NCBI RefSeq assembly: GCF_017795745.1
Contig: NZ_CP059067.1
Coordinates: 3,100,001 to 3,164,000, forward strand
Origin: Rhizobacter sp. AJA081-3
GTDB lineage: Bacteria; Pseudomonadota; Gammaproteobacteria; Burkholderiales; Burkholderiaceae_C
Direction of reading: 5' to 3'
Length of the DNA: 64,000 nucleotides
Under the pieces are notes generated by a model. It worked only from the letters and a program-made list of their open reading frames with translations. It ran no database searches and was not told the origin of the DNA. Shown here piece after piece: positions 32,660-40,781 of the stretch. Position numbers and translations under genes: made by a program. The stretch's first letter is position 1, and every line of letters starts with the position of its first letter.

Positions 32660-32668
32660 CGCACCAAG

Positions 32669-32866
32669 ATGCAATCGAGCCACAGCCGAGATCGGTTCCT
32701 GAGCCGAGCCTTCATGATCTGCTGGCTCATTGCAGTGCTGGGCTTCCTGATCTACTTCTTCTCCGGAGTTCGCTGGGCACTGCACGCCATGCTCGCAGCT
32801 GCTCTTGTTGGGGTAGTCGTAGGAGCAATCAGGTTCTTGTCTTCCGCATCCGAGCAGCAAAACTGA
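32669..32866 (+). CDS. Small membrane protein
   Basis: A 65-residue protein with two transmembrane segments (FMICWLIAVLGFLIYFFSGV, HAMLAAALVGVVVGAIRFL). Function unknown. About 220 bp without a recognisable gene follow before attC 51 (32867-33090); they hold GCTTAAC near 32965 but no palindrome. Confidence 0.6.
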   Translation: MQSSHSRDRFLSRAFMICWLIAVLGFLIYFFSGVRWALHAMLAAALVGVVVGAIRFLSSASEQQN

Positions 32867-33090
32867 GTCGCATGCTGCTCCCGCTTCAGCCCCACATCCA
32901 CCTCCATCCTTCCGCAGTTGGCTAGCTTCCCATGGCGCTCAGAATTCGCTAGGTCGCAGTGGCGCTTAACCCAAGCTGGTTCACCTGGCCATTCGTGCAG
33001 CCCCAAGCGTGTGCCACGCGCCTATCACTCCTTTGAGCTAGGTCTACAGGCTTGTCACTCATAGCCTCCATGCCAGTTGTGCCAGGTGCG

Positions 33091-33217
33091 GCCTAACCCT
33101 TCGCTGGAGCGGACCGCCACCGGCCTGGCACTTGGGCCGCGAGGCGCTCAGGTTTATGCTGCACCTCGCGGCCCAAGCGCCATTCCGGCGTCGGCCCGCT
33201 CAGCTCAAACGTTAGGC
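33091..33217 (+). repeat. attC 51
   Basis: R'' GCCTAAC, R' GTTAGGC; arm type I; loop TTTATGCTG. Confidence 0.95.
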
Positions 33218-33220
33218 CTC

Positions 33221-33496
33221 ATGCCCAAAGTCGCGCGATACGCGTTCGTCCTTCTCGCGTTCACCTTCCTGCTGGCCGCAACAATTGTGCTTGCGCAGCG
33301 CTTGGCGGGCGATAGCGACACGTCGCTCCTGGTTCCCTGTGCACTCTTGCTCGTCGGTCTCGGACTCGGAGCGCTACCTTGGTACCTCAGTGCGTCTAAG
33401 GATGAAGAGTCCGAGTGTTCTGATTCGTCAAGAAGCGAAGCTGAGTCGGAAGAAGCCCAGGCTGAAGCAGAAGGCGAGCCAACTGTCCACGAGTAG
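33221..33496 (+). CDS. Membrane protein with acidic tail
   Basis: A 91-residue protein with two transmembrane segments (YAFVLLAFTFLLAATIVLA, LLVPCALLLVGLGLGALPWYL) and a very acidic C-terminal tail (Glu/Ser/Ala, residues 60-91). Starts four bases after R'. Function unknown. Confidence 0.62.
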   Translation: MPKVARYAFVLLAFTFLLAATIVLAQRLAGDSDTSLLVPCALLLVGLGLGALPWYLSASKDEESECSDSSRSEAESEEAQAEAEGEPTVHE

Positions 33497-33616
33497 TTGT
33501 GACTTGCTTCACCGAGTCCGCGCCATCTCGTACAACCGCGTTCAACACGAACGAGAGCTTGCAGGAGAAAGCGTGTCTTCTAGCCTTGGGGACAAAGCTG
33601 CCAGCCCGCGAATGAG

Positions 33617-33742
33617 GCCTAACCCTTCGCTGGAGCCGACTCGCACCGGCATGGCACTTGGCCCGCGAGCCAGTCGTTCTTATCATCGGTCTCGCGGGCC
33701 AAGCACCACACCGGTGCTCGCGCCTCAGCTCAAACGTTAGGC
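33617..33742 (+). repeat. attC 52
   Basis: R'' GCCTAAC, R' GTTAGGC; arm type II; loop TTCTTATCAT. Confidence 0.95.
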
Positions 33743-33759
33743 CTCACAGAGCAACAACC

Positions 33760-34365
33760 ATGACAGTCCACTCCGCCAAGTCGCTGTTCGATCAAAACAT
33801 TCAGAGCGCTCAGGAATGCCTCGATCTGTTCGATGGACTGTCAAAGCTGAAGGTAAACGTAAACCTTGACTGGCTGCTTCGAGCCGCCATCGTTTTTGCA
33901 GTATCCGCGCTAGACACCTATTTTCACGACAAGGTGAAGTACAAGGTGGGCCACTTTTCGCTCAATGACCTGCCTCCTCAGCTTGCAAACTTCCAGATTC
34001 CGATTCGTGAGCTTGTCACCTGGGATGAGGCGCAGCGGAAGGGAAACGTCCTCCGCAATTGGGTTACCGACCACCTTTCCGTCCGGCCACTCCAGTCCCC
34101 CACCGCGATCGCGGATGCGATGAAGCTAGCTGGGTATGAGAGCCTTTGGGATCGCATCGAACCGAACAAGACGCACAAGCAGGCTCTCCTAGAGAAGTTC
34201 AACTCGTTGATCAAGCGCCGCAACCAGATCTCCCACGAAGGAGATCGCGAGCAGTCTCGTCGCAGTGGGAAGAAGCTGCGCGAGATCACGCGGGACTCGG
34301 TCGAAACGACAATCAAGTTCGTTGAGGATCTCATCGTGAAGGTCGAGACTGCGTTCCCCAAGTGA
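33760..34365 (+). CDS. HEPN-domain protein (RiboL-PSP-HEPN-like)
   Basis: A 201-residue helical protein. The N-terminal helix pair (ECLDLFDGLSK, WLLRAAIVFAVSALDTYFHDKV) and the late motif LIKRRNQISHEGDR, with R-x4-H, match HEPN proteins of the RiboL-PSP type. HEPN domains act as metal-independent RNases in toxin-antitoxin and phage-defence systems. No antitoxin nucleotidyltransferase is seen beside it. Confidence 0.78.
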   Translation: MTVHSAKSLFDQNIQSAQECLDLFDGLSKLKVNVNLDWLLRAAIVFAVSALDTYFHDKVKYKVGHFSLNDLPPQLANFQIPIRELVTWDEAQRKGNVLRNWVTDHLSVRPLQSPTAIADAMKLAGYESLWDRIEPNKTHKQALLEKFNSLIKRRNQISHEGDREQSRRSGKKLREITRDSVETTIKFVEDLIVKVETAFPK

Positions 34366-34366
34366 G

Positions 34367-34493
34367 GCCTAACCCTTCGCTCGAGCGGACCTCCACCGGG
34401 ATGGCACTTGGCCCGCGAAGCACTCAGGCTTAGCATGTGCCTCGCGGGCCAAGCGCCATCCCGGCGTCGGCCCGCTCAGCTCAAACGTTAGGC
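34367..34493 (+). repeat. attC 53
   Basis: R'' GCCTAAC, R' GTTAGGC; arm type I; loop TTAGCAT. Confidence 0.95.
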
Positions 34494-34540
34494 CTCAGAG
34501 CACGAGCTTTGTCGCCACCAGTTCAATCGAAGGATTCAAA

Positions 34541-34921
34541 GTGGCCCGCCAGATCGTGTTCACACCAAAGGCGGCCAAGCCGCCACCTTCCTACAGCCAG
34601 GCGGTAAAGGCCGCGGGCCTTGTCTTCGTGTCGGGCACGGCGCCAACTGATCCCGCCACTGGCGCGATCAAGGGAACAACCATCCAAGAGCAAACGCGTC
34701 AGTGCCTGTCCAACATCCAAGCCATTCTCGAAGCGGCAGGCAGTTCGCTCGACAAGATCGTCAGTGTCACAGTCGTGCTGGCCGAGGAAGACGACTTCCC
34801 CGGAATGAACGAAGAGTGGCTCAAGTGGTTTCCTTCAGATCCGCCAGCACGCCAAGGTGCCAAGCTTCCCGCTCGCATCCCCGGCCTGAAGGTGTCCATT
34901 GCAGCCATCGCTGAGGCCTAA
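34541..34921 (+). CDS. RidA family protein, copy 1
   Basis: A 126-residue Rid protein from GTG: YSQAVKAAGLVFVSGTAPTDPATG, EQTRQCLSNIQAILEAAGSSLDKIVSVTVVLAEEDDFPGMNEEW, and the end ARQGAKLPARIPGLKVSIAAIA. The position that carries the catalytic Arg in archetypal RidA reads Ala-Lys-Leu-Pro here, so deaminase activity is doubtful. Copy 2 at 56164-56544 has a few substitutions and a different attC. Stop in R''. Confidence 0.87.
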   Translation: MARQIVFTPKAAKPPPSYSQAVKAAGLVFVSGTAPTDPATGAIKGTTIQEQTRQCLSNIQAILEAAGSSLDKIVSVTVVLAEEDDFPGMNEEWLKWFPSDPPARQGAKLPARIPGLKVSIAAIAEA

Positions 34922-35042
34922 CCCTTCGCTGGAGCGGACCTCCACCGGCCTGGCACTTGGCCCGCGAAGCGCTCAGGCTTAGCATGCGCCTCGCGGGCCA
35001 AGCGCCATTCCAGCGTCGGCCCGCTCAGCTCAAACGTTAGGC
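34916..35042 (+). repeat. attC 54
   Basis: R'' GCCTAAC, R' GTTAGGC; arm type I; loop TTAGCAT. Confidence 0.95.
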
Positions 35043-35156
35043 AGCACAGCCACACCACGCCGCCCATCAGCGCGTTTTGCTACCGGAGCATCCGCTCGCT
35101 TGTAGCCACGGCGATCCTTCGCAGGAGAATGCGTTCTACTGCTACGGGAGACGCAA

Positions 35157-35432
35157 ATGCCAATCGAGCTGAACCGCGAGGCACGAAACCAAGCCGTCGC
35201 GTCTATCGAGCGCTACTTCGCAGAAGAACTCGATCAACGCATTGGGAACATTGGCGCAAGCGCCCTACTGAGCTTCTTCCTCGAAGAGGTGGGGCCACTC
35301 GTCTACAACCAGGCTGTCAGCCAGGTACAGGAGCGCCTTCAGGAGCGAGTTCAAGAACTGGACATCGAGTTCAACGAGGAAGAACTCCAATACTGGCGTC
35401 GTCGTCAAGCGCCTTCCAAGCCCAAGCGGTAG
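35157..35432 (+). CDS. DUF2164 family protein
   Basis: A 91-residue protein matching DUF2164: IELNREARNQAVASIERYFAEELDQRIGNIGASALLSFFLEEVGPLVYNQAV. Function unknown; full length for the family, plus a short basic tail. GGGAGAC precedes the ATG. Confidence 0.85.
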   Translation: MPIELNREARNQAVASIERYFAEELDQRIGNIGASALLSFFLEEVGPLVYNQAVSQVQERLQERVQELDIEFNEEELQYWRRRQAPSKPKR

Positions 35433-35446
35433 GCCAAGAGGGTGCT

Positions 35447-35573
35447 GCCTAACCCTTCGCTGGAGCGGACCTCCACCGGCCTGGCACTTGGCCCGCGAAG
35501 CGCTCAGGCTTAGCATGCGCCTCGCGGGCCAAGCGCCATCCCGGCGCCGGCCCGCTCAGCTCAAACGTTAGGC
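35447..35573 (+). repeat. attC 55
   Basis: R'' GCCTAAC, R' GTTAGGC; arm type I; loop TTAGCAT. Confidence 0.95.
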
Positions 35574-35720
35574 GTCGAAACCAAGGCCGGATGCACGGCG
35601 GCCCTAAAGTCGATCACACAACGGGCCTTTACCGTTGCACTACCGAGATGTGGGAGCGAGAAGGACTCGCCCTCTTCTTCAGGGCACTCTTGCCCGATGC
35701 GATTGCCGAACTGGCAAGCA

Positions 35721-35942
35721 CTAGTCCCCGCGCAACTTCAGTTTCACTAGCAGAGGAGCCAGTTCGCTCCACAGAGCGGCCTCCTCGAGCGTGAGCGCCT
35801 CGGGTTCTTTCGACAAACCAAGAACTTCAATGAACGGAGGCGCGCGCCCGAAGAGCGTTATGTTGCGCGCCATGTAGAACTGAGCAACGACCTCTCGTGG
35901 CTCCTGCCCTGGATACCTAGTCCGAATTCTCAGCATGTCCAT
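35721..35942 (-). CDS. Possible reverse-oriented small protein
   Basis: A 73-residue frame on the minus strand (LRIRTRYPGQEPREVVAQFYMARNI, EPEALTLEEAALWSELAPLLVKLKLRGD) looks more protein-like than the plus-strand frame 35591-35794 that overlaps its 3' end. No family recognised. If real it is the second reversed cassette in the window. The part 35574-35720 holds nothing else. Confidence 0.42.
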   Translation of the reverse strand: MDMLRIRTRYPGQEPREVVAQFYMARNITLFGRAPPFIEVLGLSKEPEALTLEEAALWSELAPLLVKLKLRGD

Positions 35943-36002
35943 AGCATATCGTCACGGGCAGCGCCACCGCAGAAAGCCTCAGCCTCCGCGCCCGAGATCG
36001 AC

Positions 36003-36129
36003 GCCTAACCCTTCGCTGGAGCGGACCTCCACCGGCCTGGCACTTGGGCCGCGAGGCTCTGAGGTTTAGCATCCGCCTCGCGGCCCAAGTGCCATTCCGG
36101 TTCCGGCCCGCTCAGCTCAAACGTTAGGC
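36003..36129 (+). repeat. attC 56
   Basis: R'' GCCTAAC, R' GTTAGGC; arm type I, right arm GGTTCCGGCCCG; loop TTTAGCAT. Confidence 0.95.
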
Positions 36130-36516
36130 AGCACCACGCAACGTTGAGGGTGCTCGCCACCGTCGCTGGGCGGCAGTCGCCGCCAAAGACCCAATGCACT
36201 TCCTGGCCACGCCTGCGCAGGTTCGCCAAAGGCTGAGTGGCAATGCTCAAGTGCCATGGTCGGCGCATTTGCCAAGCGCGCTCACTCTGCAGCGCTTCGC
36301 GGCGACCAAGCTCTGTCGCTCGCTCCATTGGCTTCAGTCAGTCCTTGGTGCCGCCGCCAGGCGGAAGGCTCTGCCCTCGTTCACCGCCGGCGATGGCGGC
36401 GGACTGAGCAGCGCCTGCTCCAGCTCCCCGCTGTGGCGCGTCAGCGGCCAATAGTGCAAGCCAATGCCTCGGTGCTGCGGTCTCCAGCATCGGTTGGGTT
36501 CGCCTCGAGCAGTGCT
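36130..36516 (+). repeat. Gene-poor cassette family, member 2
   Basis: Same layout and length as the cassette at 17545. It is the most diverged of the five close members; many of its differences would change amino acids in the shared 86-codon frame (36194-36454), arguing against a conserved protein. Both GC-rich hairpins are kept. Confidence 0.6.
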
Positions 36517-36642
36517 GCCTAACCGGTCGCTCGAGTGGACTCGCACCGGCATGGCACTTGGCCCGCGAGGCGCTCGCTGTCATCATTCGCCTCGCGGGCC
36601 AAGCACCATCCCGGCGCTCGCCCCTCAGCTCAAACGTTAGGC
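36517..36642 (+). repeat. attC 57
   Basis: R'' GCCTAAC followed by CGGTCGCTCGAGTGG; R' GTTAGGC; loop TGTCATCAT. Closes a gene-poor cassette. Confidence 0.95.
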
Positions 36643-36667
36643 AGCACAGCCCTGTCCGTACACTACG

Positions 36668-37444
36668 ATGCCTTCAAACTCCTCTGCGTTCTCGTACCAG
36701 AGCTGGGCCGAACGTGCACGCTCTCAGCCCGAGTTCAGAGCCGCAACAGAGTTGCTCAGCGCAGATGCCAGGGCAACGGACAGGCTCTTCTTCGGCGTAC
36801 GAACTTCAGGGGAAGGCACAGCGGGCATCTATGTCGAGCTCTACTACGAGCCAACTGCGCGAATTCTGTCCGCTTGCATGTTCACCTTCGTTGTACCGGA
36901 GGACGGCTTCCTCACCGAGGAGACGGCAAAGCTCAGCCAAGTTCAGCTGGCTAGGCCCGTGCAACCGTTCACCGATCTGATCTCCTCAACGGCACCGAGA
37001 AGAACTATCTGGTTTGACATACACCTCGAACTTGTCGAGCCTTCTTCGACAGAGGTCCCCGTCTCCAGCGCCAGTGCTCGCCTACGCAAGATCTACTCAG
37101 GCGCTTCTCCGTATTGCGGGCCGAAGATCCTCCCCACCGCTCTACCCAGTCGCGATCAGAACTTGCGTGTCTTCGGCAGGCTACTTTCCGGTGGCCAGTT
37201 CTTCTGCCCAAACTGCTCGGGGATCGGTGCTTTTGACGACATGGCCATACCGAAGGCCGATTGGGACTCAGGCGCCACTGGGTATGCGCTCTACTCCTGC
37301 AACCGAGTTTGTGGTCGTGTAGCCTGCAACGTTTGCGGCGGCTCCGGCGGCAAGTTCGCGAGTTGGTATCTGGAGGAGCACCCGGAGCTTGCGGAGGTTG
37401 TCTTTGCCGCCGGTAGCGGACTGCGACCTTCCTCAGAGTCGTAA
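36668..37444 (+). CDS. Hypothetical protein with DnaJ-like Cys motifs
   Basis: A 258-residue soluble protein, the longest hypothetical in the array. Residues 1-175 show no known domain. The C-terminal part has CPNCSGIG and CNVCGGSGG, similar to the CxxCxGxG zinc repeats of DnaJ, separated by about 45 residues with another Cys pair (SCNRVCGR). Function unknown. Confidence 0.66.
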   Translation: MPSNSSAFSYQSWAERARSQPEFRAATELLSADARATDRLFFGVRTSGEGTAGIYVELYYEPTARILSACMFTFVVPEDGFLTEETAKLSQVQLARPVQPFTDLISSTAPRRTIWFDIHLELVEPSSTEVPVSSASARLRKIYSGASPYCGPKILPTALPSRDQNLRVFGRLLSGGQFFCPNCSGIGAFDDMAIPKADWDSGATGYALYSCNRVCGRVACNVCGGSGGKFASWYLEEHPELAEVVFAAGSGLRPSSES

Positions 37445-37481
37445 CTCCTTACTCACCGCATCGGTCGTTCTTGCGAGTGCT

Positions 37482-37607
37482 GCCTAACCCTTCGCTGGAG
37501 CCGACTCGCACCGGCATGGCACTTGGCCCGCCTCCTGGCTTAGTACATCATCCATCCGGCGGGCCAAGCGCCACACCGGCGCTCGCGCCTCAGCTCAAAC
37601 GTTAGGC
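37482..37607 (+). repeat. attC 58
   Basis: R'' GCCTAAC, R' GTTAGGC; arm type II; loop TAGTACATCAT. Confidence 0.95.
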
Positions 37608-37641
37608 CTCAGTACAGCCACTCTGCCTATCGCACAGACTC

Positions 37642-38091
37642 ATGAACGCCCCTCAGTATCAGTGGAGCTGCCACGTCTGCCAAGCCTCAAATCGGGCAGG
37701 AACTTCTCTGTGTGCTTCTTGCGGATTCCCGGCCACAGCAACGGGCAAAGACATACAAGCGGCAGAACTTGCCCGCCGAAGCACAGATCAGATAGCACCA
37801 AGTGCGCACCGCGAAGAACGAAGGAGTCTTTGCTCACTCAACACAGTCGCGTTCCTCGCTACTTTCTTCATTGGGTACATGGTCACTCGCGGGCTGGTGA
37901 CTGGCTCGCTGCCACAGACCGTTTCTCTCATCCACAACCTACCCATTCTTGTCTTCTTCTCGAGTGCGGGCTTTCTGCTCCGGCGAAGACTAAAGAAGCA
38001 GGAATTCCCGCCACCCATCTACCTTGCATTTCACCTCTCTAGCGGCTGGCTCTTCGGTCTCGGGTGGGCTACGCGTTTGGCCGCCAAGTAG
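37642..38091 (+). CDS. Zinc-ribbon membrane protein, copy 2 (intact)
   Basis: A 149-residue protein: N-terminal zinc ribbon (CHVC and CASC), a charged linker, then three transmembrane segments (TVAFLATFFIGYMVTRGLV, LPILVFFSSAGFLL, IYLAFHLSSGWLFGLGWA). Its frame shows what the copy at 20385 has lost. Function unknown. Confidence 0.74.
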   Translation: MNAPQYQWSCHVCQASNRAGTSLCASCGFPATATGKDIQAAELARRSTDQIAPSAHREERRSLCSLNTVAFLATFFIGYMVTRGLVTGSLPQTVSLIHNLPILVFFSSAGFLLRRRLKKQEFPPPIYLAFHLSSGWLFGLGWATRLAAK

Positions 38092-38108
38092 CACACCGCA
38101 GTGATGAG

Positions 38109-38235
38109 GCCTAACCCTTCGCTCGAGCGGACTCGCACCGGCATGGCACTTGGCCCGCGAAGCGCTGAGGCTTAGCATGCGCCTCGCGGGCCAAGCACCA
38201 CACCGGCGCTCGCCCGCTCAGCTCAAACGTTAGGC
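38109..38235 (+). repeat. attC 59
   Basis: R'' GCCTAAC, R' GTTAGGC; arm type III; loop TTAGCAT. Confidence 0.95.
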
Positions 38236-38238
38236 CTC

Positions 38239-38640
38239 ATGTCCGCCGATCCCGAACAACTCGCTGCTCTCCGTATCGTCGAGGCGATTCGTGCTGCGTT
38301 CCCAGCAGAAGCGGCGGAAATCGATGAGCTACTTGCGAGGGATGGCTACGAGAACGCCCCTCACACTTGGGTCGAGCGCTTCTCTCAGTTCACCACAGAC
38401 GCCATCAAGCGCGGCGAGGTCACAACGGCAAGCGCGCACCTCAACTTGCTATCACGGCTCCTTGCTCAGGGCAACGATTTCACTCTCCGCTGCATCGACG
38501 TCGCATACGTCGAATCTCTGATGTGGGACGTTGAAGACGAAAAACTCAAGAAGAGTGGGTGGAAGTTGGTTCCCGCAAACCTGCGAGCGCTCTACGTCGA
38601 GATGTGGGGCGAAAGACCATTCATGAAGGGTGTGAAATGA
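38239..38640 (+). CDS. DUF7674-like hypothetical protein
   Basis: A 133-residue soluble acidic protein (WVERFSQFTTDAIKRGEVTTASAHLNLLSRLL, CIDVAYVESLMWDVEDE, GWKLVPANLRALYVEMWGERP). The ending resembles DUF7674 proteins; function unknown. ATG four bases after R'. Confidence 0.62.
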   Translation: MSADPEQLAALRIVEAIRAAFPAEAAEIDELLARDGYENAPHTWVERFSQFTTDAIKRGEVTTASAHLNLLSRLLAQGNDFTLRCIDVAYVESLMWDVEDEKLKKSGWKLVPANLRALYVEMWGERPFMKGVK

Positions 38641-38641
38641 G

Positions 38642-38767
38642 GCCTAACCCTTCGCTCGAGCCGACTCGCACCGGCATGGCACTTGGCCCGCGAAGCCGTG
38701 GTTCTTATCATCGGCCTCGCGGGCCAAGTGCCATACCGGCGCTCGCGGCTCAGCTCAAACGTTAGGC
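38642..38767 (+). repeat. attC 60
   Basis: R'' GCCTAAC, R' GTTAGGC; arm type II, right arm GCTCGCGGCTCAG; loop TTCTTATCAT. Confidence 0.95.
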
Positions 38768-38772
38768 TGCAC

Positions 38773-39285
38773 TTGCAACTCACTGCACTCGCGTGGAGCT
38801 TCACAGCCGCGGTGTTGGTGCACAACGCCGAGGAAGCCGCATTCCTGCCTCGTTGGTCGCGCAGTGCAGCGCGCTGGTATCGCCCGGTGAGTGACTCAGA
38901 GTTCCGCTTTGCGGTCGGCGTTCTCTCTGCGTTGTTCTTGGCACTCACATTCGCAGCAACTCTGGCGGTCGCGCCTGGCTGGCTGGTCAAGCACGTTTTC
39001 GCAGGCTATGTAGTCGCCATGCTCGCCAACGCGCTTGTCCCGCACCTGGCTGCCACGGTCGCGCTCCGGAGGTACATGCCAGGCACCGCCACTGCTTGGC
39101 TGCTGGTAGTGCCGTTTGGCGCCGTGTATCTGCACTCAGCCGTTCAGCAGCGTCAAGTCGAGTTGCGCGTTCTCGCTTGGGTTGCGCCCACGGTCGCATT
39201 GGTACTGCTGGCGGCCATTCCGCTTCTCCTGCTCGCGGGTCGGCGTCTTTGGCCATCCTCTTGGCGCGCAAACAGTGCAGCCTAA
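38773..39285 (+). CDS. HXXEE-domain membrane protein
   Basis: A 170-residue protein from TTG, six bases after R'; no ATG or GTG lies in frame before the conserved motif. HNAEEAAFLPRW near residue 17 is the HXXEE signature. About five transmembrane segments follow (VGVLSALFLALTFAATLAV, HVFAGYVVAMLANAL, AWLLVVPFGAVYLH, VALVLLAAIPLLLLA). The conserved His/Glu suggest a membrane enzyme, unproven. Stop in R''. Confidence 0.78.
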   Translation: MQLTALAWSFTAAVLVHNAEEAAFLPRWSRSAARWYRPVSDSEFRFAVGVLSALFLALTFAATLAVAPGWLVKHVFAGYVVAMLANALVPHLAATVALRRYMPGTATAWLLVVPFGAVYLHSAVQQRQVELRVLAWVAPTVALVLLAAIPLLLLAGRRLWPSSWRANSAA

Positions 39286-39405
39286 CCCTTCGCTGGAGCC
39301 GACTCGCACCGGCATGGCACTTGGCCCGCGAGCCCGTGGTTCTTATCATCGGCCTCGCGGGCCAAGCGCCATCCCGGCGCTCGCGCCTCAGCTCAAACGT
39401 TAGGC
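39280..39405 (+). repeat. attC 61
   Basis: R'' GCCTAAC, R' GTTAGGC; arm type II; loop TTCTTATCAT. Last attC before the internal attI-like site. Confidence 0.95.
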
Positions 39406-39533
39406 CTCACCCCAAATCCGCTCCTGCCCACCGGAGAGTCTTGGTGCCAAGCTTGCTGACCCTCCTAGTACACCCGCCCTGCCCGACTGAACCTGTGTGC
39501 ACATCTAGGAACCTGTTCCCAGGTATGGCAAAG
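39406..39533 (+). other. Non-coding segment ending in an attI-like core
   Basis: A 128-bp stretch with no gene-length frame. It starts like a cassette (TTAGGCCTCACC after G39399) but has no attC at its 3' end; instead it runs into the attI-like core. It may be the left flank of a second attI or the remnant of a cassette joined to one. Confidence 0.5.
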
Positions 39534-39555
39534 TGATGTCTAAATCACGTTAGGC
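39534..39555 (+). other. Internal attI-like site
   Basis: TGATGTCTAAATCACG|TTAGGC. The platform attI at 1947-1968 reads TGATCCCTAAATCACG|TTAGGC, two mismatches in 22 bases. The next bases GTC are the same in both but belong to the following cassettes. No R'' or palindrome lies to the left, so it is not an attC. Further left the two sites differ. Confidence 0.72.
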
Positions 39556-39576
39556 GTCGCAGTCACCCACCTTGCT

Positions 39577-39789
39577 ATGTCCGCAAGTCCCTCTCCTGAA
39601 GCTGTCGTCCGGGAGTTCTGGCGCCTGATGGGAACGAACGACTTCCACGCGGTCAAGCCCGTCCATTCGCCCGAGGTGGTAGTCGAGTGGCCGCAGTCCA
39701 AGGAGCGCATCCGTGGGCCGGAGAACTTTGCGCGCATGAACGCGGCTTGCGCTCGCGAGAGGCAACGCCTAAGGTCGGTCTGCAAGTAG
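39577..39789 (+). pseudogene. Truncated SnoaL-like gene
   Basis: Seventy residues with the first half of a SnoaL/NTF2-like domain (VVREFWRLMGTNDFHAVKPVHSPEVVVEWPQSKERIRGPENFARMNA), after which the family normally continues for about 50-60 more residues. Here the frame changes into CARERQRLRSVCK and stops; GCCTAAGG occurs at the change, suggesting a fusion at an old R'' box. Confidence 0.72.
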
Positions 39790-39800
39790 GGGTGAGGGCC

Positions 39801-40052
39801 ATGCGGAAAAGGACGGCGAGATGGCTAACGGCGGCCGCCTGCTTCGCCGGCATGGCGATGTACAGCTATCTTTTTCGGTTGCATCTGTGGCAGCCGCTGC
39901 TAGAAAGCATTGCAGGGCTCCCGATGCTGGTGCGGAACGTGATCATCATTCTCGCGGCCTCACCCATTTTTCTGCTCGCGACCTATGCCCTCCATGTTCT
40001 GAAGCCATCGGCGAACAAGAAGTATGAGAGAAGCGGCTTTGACGATGTCTGA
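39801..40052 (+). CDS. Membrane protein, hypothetical (second gene of cassette)
   Basis: An 83-residue protein with two transmembrane segments (WLTAAACFAGMAMYSYLF, LVRNVIIILAASPIFLLATYAL) and a basic C-terminus. It lies 11 bp after the truncated SnoaL gene in the same cassette. Function unknown. Confidence 0.58.
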   Translation: MRKRTARWLTAAACFAGMAMYSYLFRLHLWQPLLESIAGLPMLVRNVIIILAASPIFLLATYALHVLKPSANKKYERSGFDDV

Positions 40053-40103
40053 TGGCTTGGCTGGTCCTTGGCATCTAGAGCCAGGCGGCGGAAAAACGGC
40101 GAC

Positions 40104-40229
40104 GCCTAACCCTTCGCTCGAGCCGACTCACACCGGCGTGGCACTTGGCCCGCTTCCCGGAGTGGTTCATCATCCGTCCAGCGGGCCAAGTGCCACACCG
40201 GCGCTCGCGGCTCAGCTCAAACGTTAGGG
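40104..40229 (+). repeat. attC 62
   Basis: R'' GCCTAAC, R' variant GTTAGGG; type II variant (CGACTCACACCGG, right arm GCTCGCGGCTCAG); loop GTTCATCAT. Confidence 0.95.
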
Positions 40230-40242
40230 CGCTAAACACACC

Positions 40243-40644
40243 ATGCCCATCATCGTCACAGCCGATGAAGAGCTGCTCGTTGGAACCCCTGCGGTAATCG
40301 ATGGAGCCGCGCCAGAGTCGTCCTTTGCAGCAGTGTTCGAAGACGACGGAGACACTGGCTATCTCTATGCGCTCGACACAAGTCTGTCTGGCCAGCAGAT
40401 CCAGGACGCTCTACACATCTACAACGTGTCGAACGTCAGCGACCGACATTTGCCTTCGCAAGTCAAGATCGGCTGGTCCACCGACAGTACAAAGGTCGTA
40501 CTTCTCATCAATGGCTATCCACATGCGGTCTTTGACTTTGCCGCCAAGCGCGGCTATTGCCGTTCGGGGTTCCCTCCTCCCGCAGCCAATGGAGCATGGT
40601 CGGGTCATGAGTGGTCTGAGCAGGCGCTACAACTGTTCGCATAG
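40243..40644 (+). CDS. DUF2251 family protein
   Basis: A 133-residue protein with the DUF2251 pattern: AVIDGAAPESSFAAVFEDDGDTGYLYALD, then VKIGWSTDSTKVVLLINGYPHAVFDF. Function unknown; family length. Confidence 0.8.
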   Translation: MPIIVTADEELLVGTPAVIDGAAPESSFAAVFEDDGDTGYLYALDTSLSGQQIQDALHIYNVSNVSDRHLPSQVKIGWSTDSTKVVLLINGYPHAVFDFAAKRGYCRSGFPPPAANGAWSGHEWSEQALQLFA

Positions 40645-40648
40645 CGCG

Positions 40649-40775
40649 CCCTAACCCTTCGCTCGAGCGGACCTCCACCGGCAAGGCACTTGGCCCGCGA
40701 GCCGGTTAAGGTCATCATCCGTCTCGCGGGCCAAGCGCCTTCCCGGCGTCGGCCCGCTCAGCTCAAACGTTAGGC
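40649..40775 (+). repeat. attC 63
   Basis: R'' variant CCCTAAC (matches GTTAGGG at the 5' end of the cassette), R' GTTAGGC; arm type I; loop AAGGTCATCAT. Confidence 0.95.
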
Positions 40776-40781
40776 CCCACA

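Noticed and set aside
32867-33090. Degenerate attC around GCTTAAC near 32965
   Set aside because: No matching R' or palindrome was found on the right; a chance match is more likely.
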